Source: Thermophilibacter immobilis (GTDB taxonomy: Bacteria; Actinomycetota; Coriobacteriia; Coriobacteriales; Atopobiaceae). Taken from it: a stretch of DNA of 64,000 bases. The notes beneath the pieces are model-generated. The model made no database searches and was not told the origin of the DNA. It worked only from the letters and a program-made list of their open reading frames with translations. This document shows positions 57,904-64,000 of this stretch, one piece after another. The stretch is taken from assembly GCF_015277515.1 (NCBI RefSeq), contig NZ_CP063767.1, positions 744,001 through 808,000 on the forward strand. Direction: 5' to 3'. Every line of letters starts with the position of its first letter. Position 1 is the first letter of the stretch. Both the position numbers and the translations under genes were made by a program.

Positions 57904-58854
57904 ATGAGCCAGACCATCGTCGCCGTCGACATCGGCGGTACCAAGGTCGCCTGCGGCATCGTGACCCTGGGAGACGGCACCCCTCGAATCTCGAGCGTCG
58001 AGAAGGTCCCGACCGAGGCCGAGAGGGGAGGGGCGCACGTCCTCTCCGTCGTCATCGAGCGGGTCGCCTCGGCCATCCGTCACGCGGGCGCGAGGCCCGT
58101 GGGCGTGGGCATCTCGTCAGCCGGCGTGGTGAACCCGCGCACGGGAGACATCACCTTCGCGAACGACCTCATGCCCGGCTGGGGAGGCACGTCGCTCTCC
58201 TCCGAGGTCACGACAGCGACGGGCTTTCCCTGTCGCGTGCTCAACGACGTTCACGCCCACGCGCTCGGCGAGGCGCGCTGGGGCGCGGGCCGAGATGCGC
58301 AGAGCTGCCTGGTGGTCGCCGTGGGCACCGGCGTCGGCGGGGCCTTCGTCGAGAGAGGCCACGTCATGCTTGGCGCGCACGACGAGGCCGGACACATCGG
58401 CCACGTCTGCTGTCCGGCCGCGTCTGGCGTGCCGTGCTCCTGCGGAGCCGTGGGTCATCTCGAACCCGTTGCCGCGGGTCCCGGGATCGTCTCCGAATAC
58501 GTGCGACGGGGCGGGACGAAGACCTTGCCGGACGGCACGCCAGTAGACGGGGCTGAGATCGATCGCCGCGCCGCCGCTGGTGACGAGGCCGCCCGTGCCG
58601 CACAGGCCCGCGCGGGCCATGCCCTCGGCGAGGTTCTTGGCAGCATGTGCAACATGCTCGATCCGGCGTGCGTGATTCTCTCGGGCTCCGTGGCCCAATG
58701 CGGATCGGACTGGTCGGACGCCCTGCACGCCTCCTTCGTCGATCAGGCCATGCCCCCCGTCGCCAAAACCCCCCTTATGGGCGGCACCCTTGCGGGCGCC
58801 GCGCCCCTTATCGGCGCTGCCGAGAACTTCGCACGCTCGGCCTATGTCCTGTAG
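57904..58854 (+). CDS. nanK: ROK-family kinase, probably N-acetylmannosamine kinase
   Basis: 316 residues. The nucleotide loop VAVDIGGTKVACGIV, the catalytic-region NDVHAHALGEARWG, GTGVGGAFV, the zinc motif with EAGHIGH and the following CxCGAVGHLE, and LDPACVILSGS are standard ROK features. The neighbouring nanE makes ManNAc kinase the likely role, phosphorylating ManNAc at O6 in sialic-acid breakdown; glucokinase is the alternative. GAGGAAG precedes the ATG. High GC contrasts with the gene immediately upstream. Confidence 0.8.
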   Translation: MSQTIVAVDIGGTKVACGIVTLGDGTPRISSVEKVPTEAERGGAHVLSVVIERVASAIRHAGARPVGVGISSAGVVNPRTGDITFANDLMPGWGGTSLSSEVTTATGFPCRVLNDVHAHALGEARWGAGRDAQSCLVVAVGTGVGGAFVERGHVMLGAHDEAGHIGHVCCPAASGVPCSCGAVGHLEPVAAGPGIVSEYVRRGGTKTLPDGTPVDGAEIDRRAAAGDEAARAAQARAGHALGEVLGSMCNMLDPACVILSGSVAQCGSDWSDALHASFVDQAMPPVAKTPLMGGTLAGAAPLIGAAENFARSAYVL

Positions 58855-58887
58855 CAGGGATCTCCCTGTTGTCGAAGGAGTGATCAC

Positions 58888-59577
58888 ATGCGCGTCAGCC
58901 CGCTTGTAGAGTCTCTTAGGGGCAAGCTCATCGTCAGCGTCCAGGCGTATCCGGGCGAGCCCCTGCGCCACCCCGAGACTATGGCCCAGATGGCGCGGGC
59001 CTGCGAGTTGGGGGGCGCTGCGGCGATTCGCTGTCAGGGCCTCGCCGACATCGCGGCCATCAAGGGGTGCGTCGAGGTCCCCGTCATCGGGCTATGGAAG
59101 GAGGGGCATGAGGGCGTCTACATCACGCCGACCCTGCGCCATGCGCTCGCGTGTGCGAGCGCCGGTGCCGATGTGGTGGCACTTGACGCCACCGACCGGG
59201 CCCGCCCCGACGGCCGTACCTTCGAGGAGACCGTCGTGGACTTTCGCTCTTCGACCGATGCCCTCCTCATGGCAGACTGCATGACGATCGAAGATATCCG
59301 TCGCGGCGTGTCCGCCGGCTGCGATGTGGTCTCCACGACGCTCTCTCACAACAAAGCTGCGATTGACACCACTCTTGACGATGGTCCCGACCTGGCAATT
59401 CTGCGCGCCGCCGCGTCGGAGTTCCCCGACTTCCCGATCGTCTGCGAGGGTCACGTCCACACTCCGGTCGACGCCCGGCTCGCGATTGACGCGCGCGCCT
59501 GGGCCGTGGTCGCCGGCACGGGCATCACGCATCCGACAAGCATCACGAGCTGGTTCAAGGCGGCGATCGAGGGCTGA
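58888..59577 (+). CDS. nanE: N-acetylmannosamine-6-phosphate 2-epimerase
   Basis: 229 residues, TIM barrel. IVSVQAYPGEPLRHPETMAQMARACELGGAAAIRCQ, DIAAIKGCVEVPVIGLWK, GVYITPTLRHALACASAGADVVALDAT and the catalytic Lys region are NanE signatures. It converts ManNAc-6-P to GlcNAc-6-P. GAAGGAG lies 7 bases upstream of the ATG. No nanA, nagA or nagB is in the window, so sialic acid use would need genes elsewhere. Confidence 0.9.
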   Translation: MRVSPLVESLRGKLIVSVQAYPGEPLRHPETMAQMARACELGGAAAIRCQGLADIAAIKGCVEVPVIGLWKEGHEGVYITPTLRHALACASAGADVVALDATDRARPDGRTFEETVVDFRSSTDALLMADCMTIEDIRRGVSAGCDVVSTTLSHNKAAIDTTLDDGPDLAILRAAASEFPDFPIVCEGHVHTPVDARLAIDARAWAVVAGTGITHPTSITSWFKAAIEG

Positions 59578-59681
59578 CGGCGGGCCGTGCGCGCGCCGCC
59601 GCGCCCCGCTCTCGTGCAAGCGGAGAGGGAAGGCGCCGCGGCGCGACTCTCGGATCTTTGCGCCCGGTGTGTGCTTGGCCC

Positions 59682-60014
59682 CTATACCCCCGCAACCTCG
59701 TGCTGGTAGCTCTCGCCCCACGCTCTCAGCGCGTCGAGGACGCCTTTGAGGCTGCGTCCTCGCTCGGTGAGCGCGTACTCCACGTGTGGGGGAACCTCCG
59801 GATAGACGGTGCGGGTGAGCAGGCCGTCGGACTCCATGGAGCGTAGGTTCTGGGTGAGCACCTTCTGCGAGATGCTCCCCACGCCGCGCTTGAGCTCGCT
59901 GAACCTTAGGGTTCCCCCGAGCAGCTCGCGCAGGATGAGGACCTTCCAGCGATTCGATATCAAGGCGAGAGTCACCTCGACGGGACAGGCGGGCAGCTCG
60001 GTCTTGTCAGCCAT
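59682..60014 (-). CDS. HxlR-family transcription regulator
   Basis: 110 residues, a single winged-helix domain: CPVEVTLALISNRWKVLILRELLGGTLRFSELKRGVGSISQKVLTQNLRSMESDGLLTRTVYPEVPPHVEYALTERG. The Cys near the N-terminus is typical of the family, whose members often sense reactive electrophiles or oxidants. AAGGAGG precedes the ATG. It is divergent from an NAD(P)-binding protein gene, the usual arrangement for HxlR control of a detoxifying reductase. Confidence 0.9.
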   Translation of the reverse strand: MADKTELPACPVEVTLALISNRWKVLILRELLGGTLRFSELKRGVGSISQKVLTQNLRSMESDGLLTRTVYPEVPPHVEYALTERGRSLKGVLDALRAWGESYQHEVAGV

Positions 60015-60045
60015 GTGACCTCCTTGGTTTCAAAACAGTATCTAC

Positions 60046-60061
60046 AGTACTTAAAAGTGCT
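60046..60061. promoter_or_regulatory. Candidate HxlR operator
   Basis: AGTACTT-AA-AAGTGCT, an inverted repeat with one mismatch, in the 138-base gap between hxlR and the NAD(P)-binding protein gene. Related half-sites (CAGTA, TTACT) lie on both sides. Confidence 0.5.
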
Positions 60062-60152
60062 TACTTTCAAAAGGAATGCTAACGCACGAGAATGAGCGTG
60101 ACAAGTACGCAAGGGGCTCTCCGCTCGGAGCCCCCGGCGAGGGGAGAAGCAC

Positions 60153-60788
60153 ATGAGGATTGCAGTCGTAAGCGCCAACGGAAGGGTCGGCCGGCTCGTT
60201 GTCCACGAGGCGGTGGCGCGCGGCCACGAGGTCACCGCCGTTGTGCGAGCCGAGAGCAAGACCGAGGCGACCGCCGTCATCCAAAAAGACCTCTTTGATC
60301 TCGAGGCGTCCGACCTTGCCGACTTCGACGTGGTCGTAGACGCGTTCGGCGCTTGGCAGGAGGAGACGCTGTCCCAGCACTCCGCCTCGCTCGCGCACCT
60401 GTGCGACGTGCTCTCCGGCACCCCCGTCCGCCTGCTCGTGGTCGGTGGCGCAGGGAGCCTCTACACCGACCGTGCGCACACCCGGCATCTGATGGACAAT
60501 GCGGACTTCCCGGCGTCCTTCCTGCCGCTTGCGTCTGCCATGGGCAAGTCCCTGGACGAGCTGCGCAAGCGCTCTGACGTTCGCTGGACCTACCTTTCTC
60601 CGGCCGCCGACTTCCAGGCAGAGGGGGAGCGCACGGGTTCGTACGTGCTCGCCGGCGAGGAGCTCGCCAACAACGAGCGCGGCGAGTCCGTCATCAGCTA
60701 TGCCGACTTCGCGATTGCGATGGTCGACGAGGCCGAGCGCACCGACGGGTCACACGTGGGCAAGCGCATCTCGGTCGTGCGGGCGTAG
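60153..60788 (+). CDS. NAD(P)-binding protein, atypical SDR (YwnB-like)
   Basis: 211 residues. The N-terminal RIAVVSANGRVGRLVVHEAVARGHEVTAVVR is a Rossmann fold with a variant G-x-x-G-x-x-G motif (SANGRVG in place of GATGxxG). LLVVGGAGSLY and WTYLSPAADF are typical of NmrA/YwnB-like proteins, which bind NAD(P)H and often act as quinone or stress-related reductases. GAGGGGAGAAG precedes the ATG. Divergent pairing with an HxlR regulator suggests induction by a reactive compound. Confidence 0.82.
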   Translation: MRIAVVSANGRVGRLVVHEAVARGHEVTAVVRAESKTEATAVIQKDLFDLEASDLADFDVVVDAFGAWQEETLSQHSASLAHLCDVLSGTPVRLLVVGGAGSLYTDRAHTRHLMDNADFPASFLPLASAMGKSLDELRKRSDVRWTYLSPAADFQAEGERTGSYVLAGEELANNERGESVISYADFAIAMVDEAERTDGSHVGKRISVVRA

Positions 60789-60822
60789 TCCAAGGCACCC
60801 TCTGCATGCGTCACGTGCGTCG

Positions 60823-60953
60823 GGTGCGCGAAAGTCACGGGAGACATCCTTAAGAGACCTCTCGAGACATCCTTAAGAGACCTCTCGCGACCTGCGTAGA
60901 CGCTGCGGAGAAGTACGGGCTGCTCGGCAGGGGTGCCCGACTTTCGCGCACTC
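60823..60953. repeat. 131-bp palindromic element with an internal 23-bp tandem duplication
   Basis: The ends GTGCGCGAAAGTC (60824-60836) and its complement (60939-60951) resemble the ends of the 119-bp elements at 1111 and 2599 (GTGCGTAGAAGTC). Inside, a 23-bp unit starting GAGACATCCTTAAG is duplicated exactly, 60841-60863 and 60864-60886. It occupies the gap upstream of rapZ. Confidence 0.75.
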
Positions 60954-61038
60954 AAAAATCTGGTTGTGAGCGCGGGGTGCGGCCCTACGCCGCCTCCGTC
61001 TCGCGCTATCCTGATAAGAGGCGGACGAGAGGGGGGCC

Positions 61039-61983
61039 ATGCAGACGAATACCCAGAACACGCAGAACACCCAGCGGATGCGCGCCGCCGAGGACCGCGA
61101 GCGCGTGCCCGACGTCGTCGTGATCACGGGCATGAGCGGCTCGGGCCGCACGCAGGCCCTGCACGTCTTCGAGGACATGGGCTACTTCTGCATCGACAAC
61201 CTGCCCCCGCGCCTGATCCTCACCCTCGCCGACCTCGTGGGCATCAACACCGGCGTGGGCCGCCACCTCGCCGTGACCTGCGACCTGCGCAGCCAGGGCC
61301 TCTTCACCGAGTTCGCCGAATCGATCGACCAGCTCCGCGCCCACGAGTTCACCTGCACGGTGGTGTTTCTCGACACCTCCGACGAGGTCCTCATGCGTCG
61401 CTACGACGAGAACCGCCGCCGCCACCCCCTGGCCGCCCCGGGGGAGTCCCTCGCCCACACCATCGCGCGCGAGCGCACCCTCCTCGCGGCCGTGCGCACA
61501 GCCTCGGACCTTGTGATTGACACCTCCCACCTGCGCATCAAGGACCTGCGCGCCCGCCTGAGGCGCGCCTTCTCGGAGCTTGGCGACCAGCAGCTCATGG
61601 AGGTCAGCGTCTTCTCCTTCGGCTTCAAGCACGGCATGCCCGCCGAGGCTGACCTCATGGTCGACGTGCGCTTTCTGCCCAACCCGTTCTACGACCCCGA
61701 GATGCGGCCCCTCACGGGCAACGACCAGCTCGTGGCGGACTTCGTCCTCAACAACCCCACCACCGAGAAGTTCCTCGACGCATGGTGGGGCCTCCTCGAC
61801 GTGGTCATGCCCGGCTACGTGGCCGAGGGCAAGGCCCACCTCTCGATTGGCGTGGGCTGCACGGGCGGCCAGCATCGCAGCGTGGCCATCGCCAGCGCCA
61901 CGGCCTCCTACCTCGAGAAGGGCGGCTACCACGTGAGCCTGTCCCACCGCGACCTGCCGCTCGCCGGCGCGAGGACGAGCTAG
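61039..61983 (+). CDS. rapZ: RapZ/YvcJ-family nucleotide-binding protein
   Basis: 314 residues. P-loop GMSGSGRTQ near residue 33, with Arg in place of the usual Lys, as is common in actinobacterial members; then FEDMGYFCIDNLPP, and the C-terminal domain with DVRFLPNPFYDPEMRPLTG and IGVGCTGGQHRSVAIA. In E. coli RapZ is an RNA adapter controlling glmS; in Gram-positives the family's role is less clear. A G-rich AGAGGGGGG precedes the ATG. whiA starts 1 base after the stop. Confidence 0.92.
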   Translation: MQTNTQNTQNTQRMRAAEDRERVPDVVVITGMSGSGRTQALHVFEDMGYFCIDNLPPRLILTLADLVGINTGVGRHLAVTCDLRSQGLFTEFAESIDQLRAHEFTCTVVFLDTSDEVLMRRYDENRRRHPLAAPGESLAHTIARERTLLAAVRTASDLVIDTSHLRIKDLRARLRRAFSELGDQQLMEVSVFSFGFKHGMPAEADLMVDVRFLPNPFYDPEMRPLTGNDQLVADFVLNNPTTEKFLDAWWGLLDVVMPGYVAEGKAHLSIGVGCTGGQHRSVAIASATASYLEKGGYHVSLSHRDLPLAGARTS

Positions 61984-61984
61984 C

Positions 61985-62944
61985 ATGTCGTTTACCGCAG
62001 AGGTCAAAGACGAGCTCTCCCGCGTCGAGGCTCCGGACGTCACCTCCGAGCTCGCGCAGCTCTCGGCCTTGATCAGGGTCTGCGGGACGCTCTCCTTCAG
62101 GGGGCCGGAGCGCTATTCGATCAAGATCACCACCGAGACCGGCGCGGTTGCGCGCACCCTCATCAAGCTCACGCACAAGATCTTCGACCTCGAGACGTCG
62201 CTTACGGTGCGTCGCTCGGTCCTGCACAAGACGAGGAACTACCTGATCGAGATACCCGAGCAGGACGCGCTCGCTGAAGACCTCGTGCGCCTGGGGATCC
62301 TCGCGACCGGTCGCGGCCTAACGACGGGGGTGCCTGCCTCGCTCGTCCGCTCGCCTCAGGGCCTTTCGGCGTTCGTGCGCGGGGCCTTCATGGCCGGCGG
62401 CTTCATCGCCGATCCCCGGGGTGACTTTCACCTGGAGATCGCGGTGACGAGGGAGGACTTCGCCCGTGGCTTGGCCGAGCTCATCGGCTCCCTGGGCGTT
62501 TCGGCTCGTCTCAATCGCCGGCGTGGCGCCTTTGCGATCTACCTCAAGAGCTTCGACGACATCATCGTGCTCCTGCGCGCCATGGGCGCCCGCCGCATGG
62601 CGCGCGTCGTGGAGGCGGCCCGCGCGCAGAAGTCGGTCAAGAACGACGTCAACCGCCGCGTCAACGCCGAGATGGCCAATCAAGTGCGCTCGAGCGGGGC
62701 TGCCCTGTCCCAGCTCGATCTCATCGACCGCGCCGAGCGCACCCTCGGCCTGGCGTCCCTGCCGCCTGCGCTCGCGTCGTTTTGCGAGGCGCGCCGCGCC
62801 CACCCGGAGCTCTCCTTGGTGGCGCTCGGTGCCGAGCTCGACCCGCCGGCGTCCAAGTCCGCCATATACCATAGGGTGCTGCGCCTGCAGGGCCTCGTCG
62901 AGGAGGCGGAGCGCGCCGAGAGGAGCCCCGGGGCGGACCTCTAG
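61985..62944 (+). CDS. whiA: WhiA, DNA-binding protein
   Basis: 319 residues. FTAEVKDELSRVE at the start, the homing-endonuclease-like domain (VRGAFMAGGFIADPRGDFHLEIAV), and the C-terminal helix-turn-helix region (HPELSLVALGAELDPPASKSAIYHRVLRLQGL) are complete. WhiA is a sporulation regulator in Streptomyces and a cell-division or metabolism factor in non-sporulating Gram-positives. It is coupled to rapZ (1-base gap). The yvcK/cofD-type gene usually found between rapZ and whiA is absent. Confidence 0.93.
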   Translation: MSFTAEVKDELSRVEAPDVTSELAQLSALIRVCGTLSFRGPERYSIKITTETGAVARTLIKLTHKIFDLETSLTVRRSVLHKTRNYLIEIPEQDALAEDLVRLGILATGRGLTTGVPASLVRSPQGLSAFVRGAFMAGGFIADPRGDFHLEIAVTREDFARGLAELIGSLGVSARLNRRRGAFAIYLKSFDDIIVLLRAMGARRMARVVEAARAQKSVKNDVNRRVNAEMANQVRSSGAALSQLDLIDRAERTLGLASLPPALASFCEARRAHPELSLVALGAELDPPASKSAIYHRVLRLQGLVEEAERAERSPGADL

Positions 62945-62965
62945 CGCTCACACGCTTCTCGCAGG

Positions 62966-62991
62966 TGGGGGCCAAAGACTCGGTGCCCCCC
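62966..62991 (+). terminator. Possible terminator between whiA and gap
   Basis: GGGGGCC and GGTGCCCCC form a GC hairpin with a short loop, without a T-run. A TACACT at 63023-63028 follows and could be the gap -10. Confidence 0.4.
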
Positions 62992-63106
62992 CAATCACGT
63001 GCCTAGTGAATCTCGTGTGGGGTACACTACCCAAAGTACGTTTTGCGCTCTGTGACAACTTGGCATGCCTGGGACAAGCCCCGGCGGCCACGTGAAAGGA
63101 GAAAGC

Positions 63107-64000
63107 ATGGCAGTAAAGGTTGCAATTAACGGCTTTGGTCGTATCGGTCGTCTGGCGTTTCGCCAGATGTTCGGTCACGAGGGCTCCGAGATCGTCGCCA
63201 TCAACGACCTCACCTCTCCCGAGATGCTCGCCTACCTGCTTAAGTACGACTCTACCCAGGGCAACTACGCCCGCGACCACGAGGTCGTCGCCGACGAGGA
63301 CTCCATCACCGTCGACGGCAAGAAGATCACCATCTACAAGGAGGCCGACGCCAACAACCTGCCCTGGGGCAAGCTCGGCGTCGACGTCGTCCTCGAGTGC
63401 ACCGGCTTCTACACCTCCAAGGCCAAGGCGCAGGCCCATGTCAACGCCGGCGCCAAGAAGGTCGTCATCTCCGCTCCCGCAGGCAACGACTTGCCCACGG
63501 TTGTCTTCAACGTCAACCACGAGACGCTGACCGCAGATGACAACATCATCTCCGCCGCCTCCTGCACCACCAACTGCCTCGCTCCCATGGCCAAGGGCCT
63601 GAACGACTTCGCGGGCATCGAGTCCGGCATCATGACGACCATCCACGCCTACACCGGCGACCAGATGACGCTCGACGGCCCGCAGCGCAAGGGCAACTTC
63701 CGTCGCTCCCGCGCGGCGGCCGAGAACATCGTCCCCAACAGCTCAGGTGCCGCCAAGGCCATCGGTCTCGTGCTCCCCGAGCTCAACGGCAAGCTGACCG
63801 GTGCCGCCCAGCGTGTCCCCACCCCCACCGGCTCGCTCACGAACCTCTACGCCGTGGTCGACAAGGCCGTCACGGCCGACGAGATCAACGCGGCCATGAA
63901 GGCCTACGCCGCGACCATCCCCGACACGTTCTCCTACAACGAGGATCAGATCGTCTCGCGCGACATTGTCGGAGAGACCCATGGCTCCATCTTCGACGCC
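63107..64000 (+). CDS. gap: Glyceraldehyde-3-phosphate dehydrogenase, type I (partial at the window end)
   Basis: The first 297 residues are present and the frame is open to the last base. [20 protein letters not shown] is the NAD-binding loop, [15 protein letters not shown] has the catalytic Cys (about residue 150), and [13 protein letters not shown] has the His that activates it. AGGAGAA lies before the ATG. It makes 1,3-bisphosphoglycerate in glycolysis. It is the right anchor of the conserved backbone. Confidence 0.96.
   Translation, partial: MAVKVAINGFGRIGRLAFRQMFGHEGSEIVAINDLTSPEMLAYLLKYDSTQGNYARDHEVVADEDSITVDGKKITIYKEADANNLPWGKLGVDVVLECTGFYTSKAKAQAHVNAGAKKVVISAPAGNDLPTVVFNVNHETLTADDNIISAASCTTNCLAPMAKGLNDFAGIESGIMTTIHAYTGDQMTLDGPQRKGNFRRSRAAAENIVPNSSGAAKAIGLVLPELNGKLTGAAQRVPTPTGSLTNLYAVVDKAVTADEINAAMKAYAATIPDTFSYNEDQIVSRDIVGETHGSIFDA

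Overview
The window is high-GC, densely packed bacterial chromosome. Gene order, start-codon use (many GTG/TTG) and gene content point to an actinobacterium of the class Coriobacteriia (Olsenella/Atopobium-like). This is a judgement from remembered families and gene order; no search was run. No rRNA, tRNA, CRISPR array, prophage or recognisable transposase gene was seen.

The backbone is the actinobacterial order rpsA - coaE - uvrB - uvrA - uvrC - rapZ - whiA - gap, here stretched over about 60 kb by accessory blocks. Left to right: the end of a type III glutamine synthetase; a heavy-metal-associated (HMA) membrane protein; a nuclease-like orphan gene bracketed by two inverted copies of a 119-bp palindromic element; a HAD phosphatase; rpsA; a complete dipeptide/oligopeptide ABC importer followed by two cytosolic peptidases (PepT-like M20, M42), which form a peptide uptake and breakdown unit; a zinc-ribbon membrane protein; a three-gene NMT1/SsuA-type ABC importer; coaE, a lytic transglycosylase, a TPR membrane protein and uvrB; a lipase-like protein; an orphan PTS EIIB; two flavoproteins and an Mrp ATPase; a decayed acetyltransferase; a DUF2975-HTH-DUF4173 membrane module; uvrA, ybaK and murJ.

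From 38.8 to 47.9 kb lies histidine biosynthesis in two transcription units: hisZG(fused)-D-C-B-H-A-F and hisI-hisE, with a PHP-type histidinol-phosphatase gene on the opposite strand between them. Both units carry the same palindromic operator (ACTTTA-N6-TAAAGT type), doubled before hisZG, so they look like one regulon. An ATP-grasp ligase gene is coupled to uvrC.

Between uvrC and rapZ, which are close neighbours in many Actinobacteria, sits an insertion of about 10 kb. Its left part (51.3-57.9 kb) is visibly lower in GC: a divergent XRE-type regulator, an ion-transporter-superfamily permease, a solitary HyuA-like hydantoinase/oxoprolinase, a small HEFYH zinc-metalloprotein candidate and an FAD oxidoreductase. 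Its right part returns to host-like GC with nanK-nanE and a divergent HxlR/NAD(P)-binding pair. I regard the 51.3-57.9 kb block as the best candidate for an undescribed catabolic system.

The intergenic spaces are unusually rich in structured repeats: a 25-bp unit built on GCTCACGAATCCGGGGC at four or five gene ends, 119-131-bp elements with GTGCG(TA/CG)(G/A)AAGTC ends, two elements made of two direct plus two inverted units around an AT-richer core, a 72-bp degenerate tandem array, and paired AT-rich hairpins.
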